From Propionivibrio hellwigii (GTDB taxonomy: Bacteria > Pseudomonadota > Gammaproteobacteria > Burkholderiales > Rhodocyclaceae): 64,000 bases of DNA. Location of the stretch: the NCBI RefSeq assembly GCF_041770905.1, contig NZ_JBEUWX010000002.1, positions 1,798,001 to 1,862,000 of the forward strand. Direction: 5' to 3'. This document shows, piece after piece, positions 1-8,996 of this stretch (position 1 is its first letter; each line of letters starts with the position of its first letter). A program made the position numbers and the translations under genes. The notes beneath the pieces were generated by a model. That model made no database searches and was not told where the DNA came from. It saw only the letters and a list, made by a program, of their open reading frames with translations.

Positions 1-1036
1 CGGCGATCTTGACGGCAATGCGGCGGGCAATGGCACGATAGATTTCTGCTGCGCGCGAATCGGGCGCACCGACCACGGTCGGCTTGCCGGCATCGGTCAT
101 CTCACGGATGGACAGCTCCAGCGGCAAGGCGCCGAGCAGCTCCGTGCCGTAATCCTGCGCCATCCGGGCGCCACCGCCGCTGCCGAAAACAGGCTCTTCG
201 TGGCCGCACTGCGAGCAGGTATGCAAACTCATGTTTTCCACCAGCCCCAAAATTGGAATGCCGACTTTTTCAAACATTTTCAGCCCCTTACGCGCATCGA
301 TCAGGGCGATGTCCTGCGGCGTCGTGACGATCACCGCGCCCGTCACCGGCACCTTCTGCGCCAGGGTCAGTTGCGTGTCGCCCGTACCGGGCGGCATATC
401 GACGATCAGGTAGTCCAGGTCCTGCCAGCTTGTCTGCTTGAGCAGCTGTTCGAGCGCCTGCGTCACCATCGGTCCGCGCCAGACCATCGGCGAATCGACG
501 TCGATCATGAAGCCGATCGACATCGTCTGGATGCCGTGCGCAATAAGCGGAGTCATGGATTTTCCGTCCGGAGAATCCGGCTGCTGGCCGGAAAGACCGG
601 TCATCTGCGGAATCGATGGCCCGTAGATGTCGGCATCGAGCAGCCCTACCGCCGCGCCTTCCTGCGCCAGCGCCAGTGCCAGATTAACGGCGGTCGTACT
701 TTTGCCGACGCCGCCTTTGCCGGAAGCCACGGCGATGATGTTCCTGACGCCCGGCAGCGGTTTCAGACCTTTCTGGACGGCGTGCGCAACAATATTGCTG
801 GCGACATTGGCATCCACCGCCGTCACGCCGGGGACAGCCTGCACGAGATCTACCAATGCCTGACGAATCGTTTCGATTTGCGTTCCGGCAGGATAGCCGA
901 GCGCGATGTCGAACGCGACCCTGCCGCCGTCGATCCGGAGGTTTTTGACCGACCGGCTGGAAACATAATCTTTCCGCGTATTCGGGTCGATCCATTGCTG
1001 CAAGGCTGCAAGTACGTTTTCCTGAGTGACTGCCAT
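1..1036 (-). CDS. apbC: Mrp/ApbC-type Fe-S cluster carrier ATPase (3' end cut by window edge)
   Basis: Translating the minus strand from the ATG at 1036 gives an Mrp/NBP35-family P-loop ATPase that binds and delivers [4Fe-4S] clusters in the cytoplasm. An N-terminal DUF59 (FSCA-like) domain covers roughly residues 1-80. It is followed by the deviant Walker A stretch ASGKGGVGKSTTAVNLALA, a switch region with DADIYGPSIP, and MVDMPPGTGD-type Walker B sequence. The family CxxC pair is present (CSQC, near residue 285). About 345 codons are visible; full-length relatives run about 360, so only a short C-terminal piece is missing. The gene is divergent from metG, an arrangement common in Beta- and Gammaproteobacteria. 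The long open frame on the plus strand here (200-1105) is a GC-driven shadow. Confidence 0.93.
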   Translation of the reverse strand, partial: MAVTQENVLAALQQWIDPNTRKDYVSSRSVKNLRIDGGRVAFDIALGYPAGTQIETIRQALVDLVQAVPGVTAVDANVASNIVAHAVQKGLKPLPGVRNIIAVASGKGGVGKSTTAVNLALALAQEGAAVGLLDADIYGPSIPQMTGLSGQQPDSPDGKSMTPLIAHGIQTMSIGFMIDVDSPMVWRGPMVTQALEQLLKQTSWQDLDYLIVDMPPGTGDTQLTLAQKVPVTGAVIVTTPQDIALIDARKGLKMFEKVGIPILGLVENMSLHTCSQCGHEEPVFGSGGGARMAQDYGTELLGALPLELSIREMTDAGKPTVVGAPDSRAAEIYRAIARRIAVKIA

Positions 1037-1415
1037 GACGGGTTCCTTGAAATATTTTCTAGCGGTATGACTGTGCGGGCAAAGCGGATTCAAAGCTGCG
1101 CGTGACGCCTGGAAGCTGTGACCAGTCTAGCTGAAAAAAGTGCGCCGAAACCTCGTGCAAATAGGCCAGAAAACATAAAATGCCCGGAAGTCGACGTAAA
1201 TAAAGGGCTTCAGGGCATCAAAAAACATAAAATGGAAAATCATAGCCAAATGACCCGCTAAAACCCACGTGGCCGGAACATCTCCGCGCCCCACCCTGAG
1301 ACACCTTGTTTACAAAGATTTTCATCGGGCACAGGCGCATGGAACGGTAGGTTTCAGCCACCATTCGCTATAAAATGACGGCTTGCCAATTCCTAAGAAT
1401 GCCTTGCATACCGTC
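1037..1415. other. apbC-metG divergent intergenic region
   Basis: This 379-base gap lies between two divergent start codons, so it must hold both promoters. I could not pick convincing -35/-10 pairs by eye. Its middle part (1151-1234) is a member of the palindromic repeat family described separately, and the sequence after it (1250-1330) looks like further degenerate units. No coding frame with credible composition was seen. Confidence 0.6.
1151..1234. repeat. Palindromic repeat units, site A
   Basis: Two units of the 40-bp-period family start near 1151 and 1191 (the second contains GTAAATAAAGGGCTTCAGGG). The stretch 1155-1234 is an inverted near-copy of 32568-32643: both carry a GGGCAT core flanked by ACATAAAAT-type sequence and end in CAAATAG(G/A)CCAGAAAACAT-like sequence. 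It sits between two divergent promoters, unlike the other sites. Confidence 0.7.
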
Positions 1416-3578
1416 ATGTCCCGCAAAATTCTCGTCACTTCCGCCCTGCCTTACGCCAACGGCGCGATCCATCTCGGCCATCTTGTCGAATATATCCAGA
1501 CCGATATCTGGGTGCGCTTCCAGAAAATGCAGGCGAAAGACCGGGTAGCGGCGTGCTGGTACGTCTGCGCCGACGATACGCACGGCACGCCGGTCATGCT
1601 GCGTGCCGAGCAGGAAGGCATCACGCCGGAGGCGCTGATCGCGCGCGTGCATGATGAGCATTTCCGCGATTTTTCCGGCTTCCACGTCGGCTTTGACAAT
1701 TTCTACACGACGCATTCGCCGGAGACCCGCCACTACGCCAACCTGATCTACGCCCGTCTGCGGGAAAACGGCCTGATCGCAACGCGCACGATCGAACAGT
1801 ATTACGACCCGACCCGGCAGATGTTTCTGCCCGATCGCTTCATTAAAGGCGAATGCCCGAAATGCGGCGCCCCCGACCAATATGGCGACAACTGCGAGTC
1901 GTGCGGCGCCGCCTACACGCCGAATGAACTGAAAAACCCCTACTCGGCCGTTTCCGGCGCCACGCCGGAGCTGCGCCAGTCCAAGCATTATTTCTTCCAG
2001 CTTTCCGACCCGCGCTGCCAGGATTTCCTGCGCCGCTGGACGCACGACAGCGGCCATTTGCAACCGGAAGCCGCCAACAAGATGCAGGAATGGCTGGGCG
2101 CAGAAGGCGAAAACCGGCTCAGTGACTGGGACATTTCGCGCGATGCGCCGTACTTCGGCTTTGAAATTCCCGAGGCGCCCGGCAAATACTTTTATGTCTG
2201 GCTCGACGCCCCGATCGGCTACATGGGGTCGTTCAAAAACCTGTGCGAAAAAAACGGCATCGACTTCAACGACTACTGGCAAGCAGATACGCAAACCGAG
2301 CTGTATCACTTTATCGGCAAGGACATCCTCTATTTCCACGCACTATTCTGGCCGGCCCAGCTGGCGCACGCCGGCTTCCGCACACCGAGCGGCGTCTTCG
2401 CGCACGGCTTTCTGACCGTCGACGGCGCCAAGATGAGCAAGTCGCGCGGCACGTTCATCACCGCCGAAAGCTATTTGAAGCAGGGACTGAACCCCGAATG
2501 GCTGCGCTATTACTACGCCGCCAAGCTCAACGCGACAATGGAAGACATCGACCTTAACCTCGAAGATTTTGTGGCCCGCGTCAATGCCGACCTGATCGGC
2601 AAATATGTCAACATCGCCAGCCGCTGCGCCGGCTTCATCGGCAAGCGCTTCGGCGGCCGTCTGGCTGCGACTGACGCGGCGTGGCTGCAACCCTTGCGCG
2701 ATGCCGCCAGCAACATCGCCGCCGCCTACGAAGCGCGTGAATTCGGGCGCGCCCTGCGTGAAGTCATGGCTTTGGCCGATACCGCCAATGTCTTCGTCAA
2801 CGACCGGAAACCCTGGGAACTCGCCAAACAGGAAGGACAGCAGGAAGCTTTACATGCCGCCTGTTCGCAGGCCATCGAGGCGTTCCGCCTGCTAACCGTA
2901 TACCTCAAGCCCGTTCTGCCCAAAGTCGCCGAAGCGGTCGAGGCTTTCCTCGGCGTACCTCCGCTTGCCTGGGACGACGCACAGGCGCCGTTGCCGGCCG
3001 GTCACGTCATCGGCGCCTACAGCCATCTGATGACACGCATCGACCCAAAACAGATTACCGCGCTGATCGAAGCCAACAAGGCCTCGCTGAACGCCGTTCC
3101 GGCAGATTCCGGACCGAAAGCAAAAACGCATCACGACGCGGACGGGCAGCGCTCCGGCAAGTCCGCCGCACGCCCTGCCTCCGCCGCGCTAGAGGGATCT
3201 TCTTCCCGAAAAACTGGGCCGGCAGACAACGCGGACAAGGGAACAATCAGCATCGACGATTTCATGAAGGTTGACCTGCGCGTGGCGCGCATTGTCGATG
3301 CCAGCCATGTCGAAGGGGCGGAAAAGCTGCTCCGCCTTTTGCTCGACATTGGTGAAGACAGCCCCCGGCAGGTATTCGCCGGCATCAAGTCCGCTTACGA
3401 CCCGGCCGCACTGATCGGCCGCCATACGGTTATGGTCGCTAATCTGGCGCCGCGCAAAATGAAGTTTGGCTTGTCCGAAGGCATGATCCTCGCCGCCTCC
3501 GACGCGGACGGCAACATGCCGGGAATCTTCCTGCTGTCGCCTGATGCAGGCGCGCAGGCCGGCATGAAGGTCAAGTAA
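1416..3578 (+). CDS. metG: Methionyl-tRNA synthetase
   Basis: This enzyme charges initiator and elongator tRNA-Met in the cytoplasm. The 720-residue protein has the HIGH-type motif as HLGH near residue 20, a four-cysteine zinc knuckle (CPKCGAPDQYGDNCESCG, around residues 147-164) and the KMSKS loop (GAKMSKSRGT, around residue 340). A C-terminal EMAP/Trbp111-like tRNA-binding domain follows (about residues 610-720), joined by a low-complexity linker. The ATG at 1416 is chosen because it puts MSRKILVTSALPYANG at the N-terminus, as in homologues; an ATG 33 bases upstream would add a non-conserved leader. No strong Shine-Dalgarno is visible for either start. Confidence 0.97.
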   Translation: MSRKILVTSALPYANGAIHLGHLVEYIQTDIWVRFQKMQAKDRVAACWYVCADDTHGTPVMLRAEQEGITPEALIARVHDEHFRDFSGFHVGFDNFYTTHSPETRHYANLIYARLRENGLIATRTIEQYYDPTRQMFLPDRFIKGECPKCGAPDQYGDNCESCGAAYTPNELKNPYSAVSGATPELRQSKHYFFQLSDPRCQDFLRRWTHDSGHLQPEAANKMQEWLGAEGENRLSDWDISRDAPYFGFEIPEAPGKYFYVWLDAPIGYMGSFKNLCEKNGIDFNDYWQADTQTELYHFIGKDILYFHALFWPAQLAHAGFRTPSGVFAHGFLTVDGAKMSKSRGTFITAESYLKQGLNPEWLRYYYAAKLNATMEDIDLNLEDFVARVNADLIGKYVNIASRCAGFIGKRFGGRLAATDAAWLQPLRDAASNIAAAYEAREFGRALREVMALADTANVFVNDRKPWELAKQEGQQEALHAACSQAIEAFRLLTVYLKPVLPKVAEAVEAFLGVPPLAWDDAQAPLPAGHVIGAYSHLMTRIDPKQITALIEANKASLNAVPADSGPKAKTHHDADGQRSGKSAARPASAALEGSSSRKTGPADNADKGTISIDDFMKVDLRVARIVDASHVEGAEKLLRLLLDIGEDSPRQVFAGIKSAYDPAALIGRHTVMVANLAPRKMKFGLSEGMILAASDADGNMPGIFLLSPDAGAQAGMKVK

Positions 3579-3621
3579 TCCGGAGGACGGCAATGCGCGC
3601 AATGAGGCAGAGGCGACCCGC

Positions 3622-3879
3622 ATGAAAACCATGCGGCTGCGCCTGACACCGAAAGTGCTGGCCTATATTGCCTGCGATGTTTTGGGCATTGCGCTGTTTT
3701 CTTCAGGCGCGCTCTGGCTGATACGCGGCGTGCCCCTGTTCTTTCGCGACTTTCCGGCGACGAAGGCGGAAGCTTTCATCGCCCTGGGCGGCGGCCTGGT
3801 ACTGATGGTCTACGCCATTGCCAGACTATTGCGTGAAATGCTCGAAATGCCAGCGCCGCCGACGGAGCCGCCGAAATGA
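3622..3879 (+). CDS. Small two-helix membrane protein at the head of the Ehr/Hyf-like operon
   Basis: This 85-residue protein has two predicted membrane helices (about residues 13-34 and 51-68), a basic N-terminus (KTMRLRLTPK) and a proline-rich acidic tail (PAPPTEPPK). I do not recognise a family. Its stop overlaps the hyfB-like start as ATGA, so translation is probably coupled, which points to an accessory or assembly role in the complex encoded downstream. A 10-codon frame (3593-3625) sits just upstream behind a GGAGGA and ends in an ATGA overlap with this gene's start; it may act as a coupling leader. Confidence 0.7.
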   Translation: MKTMRLRLTPKVLAYIACDVLGIALFSSGALWLIRGVPLFFRDFPATKAEAFIALGGGLVLMVYAIARLLREMLEMPAPPTEPPK

Positions 3880-5903
3880 GCGCGCTATTTTCCAACGGAA
3901 TCCACAGTATCCTGCTGGCCGCATCCGGCTGGCTGCTGATTGGTTGTATCGGCCTCGTACAGCCCGGTCGCTTTACCCTGATCAGCCGCCTCCTGTTCCC
4001 GCTCGGCGCGGGCATCGCCGCGCTGGTCGCCGTGCAGGCGCTGCTGGCCATGGCGGCCTCACCGCAAACGCTCATCCTGCCGCTGGGTCTTCCCGGTCAG
4101 CCGTTCCATCTGCGGCTGGACGCGCTCTCGGCGTTTTTTCTGTTCCTGCTCGGCGCAGCGGCGGCAGGCATTTCCCTCTATGCCGCCGGCTACATGCACC
4201 GCGACGACAGCGCCCCGCCCGGCCTCTACTGTTTTCTTTATCACGTTTTTCTGGTGAGCATGGCCTGCGTTTTACTGGCAGATGACGGTTACGCCTTCAT
4301 GGTCGCCTGGGAATCGATGGCGCTGTCCTCATTTTTTCTCGTTGCGTCCGAGCATCGCCACGCCGAGATTCGGCGCGCCGCTTATCTTTATCTGCTGATC
4401 GCCCACATCGGCGCCATCGGCATTTTGCTGTCTTTTGGCGTCATGGCCGGTGGCGCCGGCGACTATACGTTCGAGGCCATGCGCGAATTTCCGCGCAGCG
4501 GCGCTTGGGCGGCAGGCGCTTTTCTGCTGGCACTCTTCGGTTTTGGCGCCAAGGCCGGCATGCTGCCTCTGCATATCTGGCTGCCGGAGGCGCACCCGGC
4601 CGCGCCTTCGCCGGTGTCGGCAATGATGAGCGGCATCATGCTGAAAACCGCTGTATACGGCATCCTGCGCGTCAGCTTCGATCTGCTGGATGCGGAAACC
4701 TGGTGGTGGGGGGCGCTGATGCTGGTCGCCGGGCTGCTGACGGCGCTGTTCGGCGTCATCTATTCGGCGATCCAGAGCGACATGAAGCGCCTGCTCGCCT
4801 ATTCTTCGATCGAAAACATCGGCCTGATCCTGGTCGGCGCCGGCCTCGGACTGATTTTCGTCACCTTCCAGCTCCCCTATCTGTCGGCGCTGGCACTCAC
4901 CGCTACGCTGTATCACTGCCTCAACCACGCTTTTTTCAAGGGGCTGCTGTTCCTGTCGACCGGCTCCGTGCTGCATGCCACGCACGAGCGCAATCTCGGC
5001 AAACTGGGCGGCCTCATTCACCGTATGCCCTGGGTGGCCTGGCTGGCTCTCGTCGGCACGCTCGCTGCCGCCGGGCTGCCGCCGCTCAACGGCTTTGTTT
5101 CAGAATGGCTGTTGCTGCAAAGCTTTCTGTTTACTTCCGGGCTGCCGCACGGCTATCTGAATATGCTTCTGCCGGTCGTCGCGGCGGCCGTGGCGCTGGT
5201 GGCCGCGCTGGCCGGCTTTGCGATGGTCAAGTTTTTCGGCGTCATTTTTCTCGGCCAGCCGCGTGAAGAAAAGCTCTCCGAGGCGCACGACGCCGGTCAG
5301 TTTGAACGCCTTGGCCTGCTCTGGCTGGCGTTCGGCTGCGTTTTGCTCGGCCTGCTGCCGAATGCGGTCGTGACCCTGCTCGACCCGGTCACGCGCCTGC
5401 TGGTCGGTGTTAGCCTGCGTGATGCGGCAACCAACAGTTGGTGGCTGCTCACGCCGATCAATGCCGATCGCGCCAGTTACAGTGCGTTGGCCTTTTTCGT
5501 CAGCCTGGCCATATTGACGCCGATCGTCTATTTTGCCGTGCGCCGTTTTCAGCGCCGCCAACAGGGAATGCCCGGGCATCGGCGCGCGCCGGCCTGGGAT
5601 TGCGGCTTTCCGCTGCAAACGCCGCGTATGCAGGACACGGCCGAGGGCTTTGGTCAGCCCGTGCGGCGTATTTTCGATGTATTCCTGCGCCGCACGCGCA
5701 TGCACCCCTCGCCCTTCGACAAAGCGCCGGTCTACCGCAGTGTTGTCGAAGACCCAACCTGGTACTGGCTGTATCTACCGATCGCCCGCTTCGTCGAATA
5801 CGGCACGCGCCTGGCGGCGTTGCTTCAGCAGGGGCGGATTGCCATTTATTTACTTTACAGTTTCGTGACACTGATCGCGTTGCTGGTGCTGACGCGGGGA
5901 TGA
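3876..5903 (+). CDS. hyfB: HyfB/HycC-like proton-antiporter subunit of an Ehr-type complex
   Basis: This 675-residue polytopic protein belongs to the NuoL/Mrp-antiporter family (hydrogenase-4 component B). It should form a proton- or sodium-translocating channel in the inner membrane. Antiporter hallmarks are present: a membrane glutamate in VAWESMALSSFF and a lysine in GAKAGMLPLHIWLPEAHP, the latter followed by the conserved SPVSAMMSG. About 14 or more hydrophobic helices are seen, plus a hydrophilic insertion rich in Arg near residues 560-620, as in HyfB. It overlaps the preceding small gene by four bases and is followed after four bases by the NuoH-like gene, so it is part of one transcript. 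Confidence 0.92.
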   Translation: MSALFSNGIHSILLAASGWLLIGCIGLVQPGRFTLISRLLFPLGAGIAALVAVQALLAMAASPQTLILPLGLPGQPFHLRLDALSAFFLFLLGAAAAGISLYAAGYMHRDDSAPPGLYCFLYHVFLVSMACVLLADDGYAFMVAWESMALSSFFLVASEHRHAEIRRAAYLYLLIAHIGAIGILLSFGVMAGGAGDYTFEAMREFPRSGAWAAGAFLLALFGFGAKAGMLPLHIWLPEAHPAAPSPVSAMMSGIMLKTAVYGILRVSFDLLDAETWWWGALMLVAGLLTALFGVIYSAIQSDMKRLLAYSSIENIGLILVGAGLGLIFVTFQLPYLSALALTATLYHCLNHAFFKGLLFLSTGSVLHATHERNLGKLGGLIHRMPWVAWLALVGTLAAAGLPPLNGFVSEWLLLQSFLFTSGLPHGYLNMLLPVVAAAVALVAALAGFAMVKFFGVIFLGQPREEKLSEAHDAGQFERLGLLWLAFGCVLLGLLPNAVVTLLDPVTRLLVGVSLRDAATNSWWLLTPINADRASYSALAFFVSLAILTPIVYFAVRRFQRRQQGMPGHRRAPAWDCGFPLQTPRMQDTAEGFGQPVRRIFDVFLRRTRMHPSPFDKAPVYRSVVEDPTWYWLYLPIARFVEYGTRLAALLQQGRIAIYLLYSFVTLIALLVLTRG

Positions 5904-5907
5904 GGCG

Positions 5908-6855
5908 ATGAGGTTTTACCCATTCTTCGCCCAAATGCTCGCACTGACTGCTGCCATTATCTTGGCGCCCATGCTCGTCGGCTGGGTCAACCAGTGCCGT
6001 GCCTGGCTGCAGAATCGTTCGGCGCCCTCTTTACTGCAACCGTATTACACACTGCACAAACTCTTCCGCAAGGAAGTGGTGCTGGCGGACAACGCCTCGT
6101 CGCTGTTCCGTACCGCCCCCTATGTGATTTTTGCCTGCATGGCTCTGGCTTCGGCCATCGTGCCCACCCTATCTACTGATCTAATTCTGTCACCAGCCGC
6201 CGATGCCATCGCCCTGGTCGGCCTGTTTGCACTGGCGCGCGTTTTCATCGCACTGGCAGGCATGGATGTTGGCACGGCGTTCGGCTCGCTCGGCGCGCGC
6301 CGTGAAATGCTGATCGGCTTTCTCGCTGAACCGGCGCTGCTGATGGTGTTTTTCACCGCCTCACTCATTTCGCAATCGACCTCGCTATCAACGATCGTCG
6401 ATAGCCTGGGCAACCGCGAGTTCGCCATCTACCCAAGCCTGGCTTTTTCGGGCGTCGCCTTCGTCATGGTTTCACTGGCCGAAAATGCGCGCGTGCCGGT
6501 GGATAATCCGACGACGCACCTGGAGCTGACGATGATCCACGAAGCGATGATTCTCGAATATTCCGGCCGCCATCTGGCGCTGATCGAATGGGCGTCCAGC
6601 CTCAAACTTTTCACCTACTCGTGCATCGGCATCGCGCTGTTCTTTCCCTTTGGCATCCCTGATGCCTCCGACCCGCTGTCACTGGGCCGCGCAGCGCTCA
6701 TCCTGCTCGCCAAGCTGGCTGTCAGCGGTTTTTGCCTAGCGCTGATCGAAACGCTCTCGGCCAAAATGCGCGTTTTCCGCACGCCGGAATTTCTCGGCGC
6801 CGCCTTCATGCTGGCCGTGCTAGCCATGCTCGTTCACCTGCTGTTGAGGGCGTGA
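5908..6855 (+). CDS. hyfC: HyfC/HycD-like NuoH-type membrane subunit
   Basis: This 315-residue membrane protein is homologous to NuoH (ND1) and HycD/HyfC, the subunit that couples the soluble redox arm to the ion-pumping arm. The family signature is visible as VPVDNPTTHLELTMIHEAM near residue 200, with the acidic residues expected in the quinone-like cavity region. An early HKLFRKE motif near residue 50 is also typical. The gene starts four bases after hyfB and its stop shares one base with the start of hyfE. Confidence 0.92.
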   Translation: MRFYPFFAQMLALTAAIILAPMLVGWVNQCRAWLQNRSAPSLLQPYYTLHKLFRKEVVLADNASSLFRTAPYVIFACMALASAIVPTLSTDLILSPAADAIALVGLFALARVFIALAGMDVGTAFGSLGARREMLIGFLAEPALLMVFFTASLISQSTSLSTIVDSLGNREFAIYPSLAFSGVAFVMVSLAENARVPVDNPTTHLELTMIHEAMILEYSGRHLALIEWASSLKLFTYSCIGIALFFPFGIPDASDPLSLGRAALILLAKLAVSGFCLALIETLSAKMRVFRTPEFLGAAFMLAVLAMLVHLLLRA

Positions 6856-7541
6856 TGATGCTCCCCTCGCTGCTCATCCAGGAAGCCCTGCCGCTCATCA
6901 ACCTGTGCGCAGCGATCCTGCTGCTGCTCGGTTTCGCCATGCTTTCGCAGCGGCGCATCCTGACACTGATCAACCTGTTCATGATGCAGGGATTCGTCCT
7001 ATTCTGCTCGACGCTGATCGTCGCCGTGGCAACACATCAGCGGCACCTTTACTGGTCGGCGGCGCTAACCTTGCTCCTCAAGGTACTTGCCCTGCCCTGG
7101 ATCCTGCACCGCCTGATCCGCCGGCTGTCGGTCAAGTGGGATGTCGAGACGCTACTCAACATCCCGACAACGATGCTGGTCGGCATTCTGCTAGTGATTG
7201 TTTCCTTCAACGTAGCGCAGCCGATCTCGCAGCTCTCCGGCACGATCATGCGCTCGACCGTCGGCATCGCGCTGGCCTGCGTACTGCTCTCCTTCCTGAT
7301 GATGATCACGCGCAGCAAGGCCGTACCGCAGGTGATCGCCTTCCTGGCTATGGAAAACGGCCTGTTTTTCGCCGCCACGAGCACCACGTATGGCATGCCG
7401 ATGGTCGTCGAACTGGGCATTGCGCTCGATGTCATGGTCGGCATGGTCATCCTGGCCATTTTCTTCTTCCAGATCCGCGAGCAGTTTGACAGCCTGGACA
7501 TCAGCCGCATGGAACAGACACAAAAGGCGCACGAAAAATGA
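6855..7541 (+). CDS. hyfE: HyfE-like membrane subunit
   Basis: This 228-residue protein with about seven membrane helices matches hydrogenase-4 component E, which contains a NuoK/MrpC-like part. The start at 6855 (ATGATG, just after the hyfC stop TGA at 6853-6855) fits the TGATG overlap style of the operon; longer upstream frames would run inside hyfC. The tail is hydrophilic (SRMEQTQKAHEK). E. coli hyf also has a HyfD antiporter subunit between C and E; none is present here, so the complex has two large antiporter subunits (B and F). Confidence 0.88.
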   Translation: MMLPSLLIQEALPLINLCAAILLLLGFAMLSQRRILTLINLFMMQGFVLFCSTLIVAVATHQRHLYWSAALTLLLKVLALPWILHRLIRRLSVKWDVETLLNIPTTMLVGILLVIVSFNVAQPISQLSGTIMRSTVGIALACVLLSFLMMITRSKAVPQVIAFLAMENGLFFAATSTTYGMPMVVELGIALDVMVGMVILAIFFFQIREQFDSLDISRMEQTQKAHEK

Positions 7542-8992
7542 CGGTTGAACTGGGCTGTGTTCTCGGCATTCCGCTTTTCGCCGCGATATTGCTGGCGCTG
7601 GTCGGCCACTGGCGCGCGGCGGGCACGATCAATGCCGTGTGCAGCCTGCTGACCCTGATCGCCGCCGCCTTCCTGACCCGGCGCATTATTGCCGACGGTT
7701 CGATGTGGGCATACGACATGCAGTTTTTCGTGGACCCGCTCAATGTTTTCCTGATCGCGCTGACGGCGCTGGTCGGTTTCACTACCGCCCTGTTCTCGCG
7801 CCCCTACATGCGCATCGAGCATGATTACGGCCGCCTTTCGGCAGGGCGATTGCGGCTCTATCACAGCATGTTCCAGATGTTCATGTGCACCATGCTGACG
7901 GCGCTGTCGACCAACAATCTCGGCATCCTCTGGGTCGCCATGGAGGCGGCGACGCTGACCACCGTTCTGCTCGTCGCCCTTTACCGCACGCCGGCGGGTC
8001 TGGAAGCGGCATGGAAATACTTCATCCTGTGCGGCGTCGGCATCGCCCAGGCGCTATTCGGCACCATCCTCATTTACTTTGCCGCAGAACGCATGCTCGG
8101 CAGCGAAGGACATGCGCTGCTATGGACGCATCTGAACGGCGTGCGCACCTTGCTCGAGCCGACGACGCTGTCGCTGGCTTTTGTGTTTTTGCTCGTCGGT
8201 TACGGCACCAAGACCGGTCTGGTGCCGCTGCACAATTGGCTGCCGGATGCCCACGCCGAAGGGCCAACGCCCGTTTCCGCCGTACTTTCCGGCTTGCTGC
8301 TCAATGTGGCGCTCTACGCCATCATCCGCGGCAAGGTGCTCGTCGACGGGGCGCTGGGCACCCGCTTTGCGGAAAACCTAATGATGGCCTTCGGCCTGCT
8401 GACCGTCGTCGTGCCGGCTTTTTACCTCTCCCGCCAGAGAGACATCAAGCGCCTGTTTGGCTTTTCTTCGATCGAGCACATGGGGCTGATCACGTTCGCC
8501 TTCGGAATGGGCGGGCCGGTCGCCATCTTTGCCGGCCTGCTGCACATGACCGTGCATTCGTTAACCAAGTCGGCCATTTTCTTCGCCGTCGGCCATGCCG
8601 CACAAATGGCCGGCACACAGACCATCGAAGACATCCGCGGCCTGCTCAAACGCTCGCCCACCATTGGCTGGGGACTCATGCTCGGCACGCTGGCCATTCT
8701 CGGCATGCCGCCCTTCGGCGTATTCGCCAGCGAATTCATGATCCTGACCATCGCCATTCGGCAGCACCCCTGGGCGGCGCCGATTCTGCTGATTGCGCTG
8801 GGCGTTGCCTTCGCGGCCATGTTCCATAAGGTGCAGGGCATGGTTTTCGGCGAGCCGACAGTCAAGCCGCTGGCGCACAATCCGGCGCTATTGCCGGTGT
8901 TCCTACATCTTGGCCTGGTGCTCATGCTCGGTTTGTGGATTCCGCCCTATCTGGCCGAGTGGTTCCACCAGGCCGTCGCTTTCATCGGATAG
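7538..8992 (+). CDS. hyfF: HyfF-like proton-antiporter subunit
   Basis: This is a second NuoL/N/M-family antiporter subunit of 484 residues. The membrane glutamate (LWVAMEAATLTT) and the lysine motif (GYGTKTGLVPLHNWLPDAHA followed by GPTPVSAVLSG) are intact, so ion translocation should be possible. A later SIEHMGL and HSLTKSAIFF region matches the NuoN/HyfF pattern. Its start overlaps the hyfE stop as ATGA. Alternative names such as NuoN-like are possible, but the operon order B-C-E-F-G-I supports HyfF. Confidence 0.92.
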   Translation: MTVELGCVLGIPLFAAILLALVGHWRAAGTINAVCSLLTLIAAAFLTRRIIADGSMWAYDMQFFVDPLNVFLIALTALVGFTTALFSRPYMRIEHDYGRLSAGRLRLYHSMFQMFMCTMLTALSTNNLGILWVAMEAATLTTVLLVALYRTPAGLEAAWKYFILCGVGIAQALFGTILIYFAAERMLGSEGHALLWTHLNGVRTLLEPTTLSLAFVFLLVGYGTKTGLVPLHNWLPDAHAEGPTPVSAVLSGLLLNVALYAIIRGKVLVDGALGTRFAENLMMAFGLLTVVVPAFYLSRQRDIKRLFGFSSIEHMGLITFAFGMGGPVAIFAGLLHMTVHSLTKSAIFFAVGHAAQMAGTQTIEDIRGLLKRSPTIGWGLMLGTLAILGMPPFGVFASEFMILTIAIRQHPWAAPILLIALGVAFAAMFHKVQGMVFGEPTVKPLAHNPALLPVFLHLGLVLMLGLWIPPYLAEWFHQAVAFIG

Positions 8993-8996
8993 CCTC

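Noticed and set aside
200..1105. 301-codon plus-strand open frame
   Set aside because: It lies antisense to the clear apbC coding sequence and has Arg/His/Asp-rich shadow composition typical of GC-rich antisense frames.
1368..2339. Long minus-strand frame under metG
   Set aside because: Antisense to a well-conserved gene; no domain pattern or ribosome binding site.
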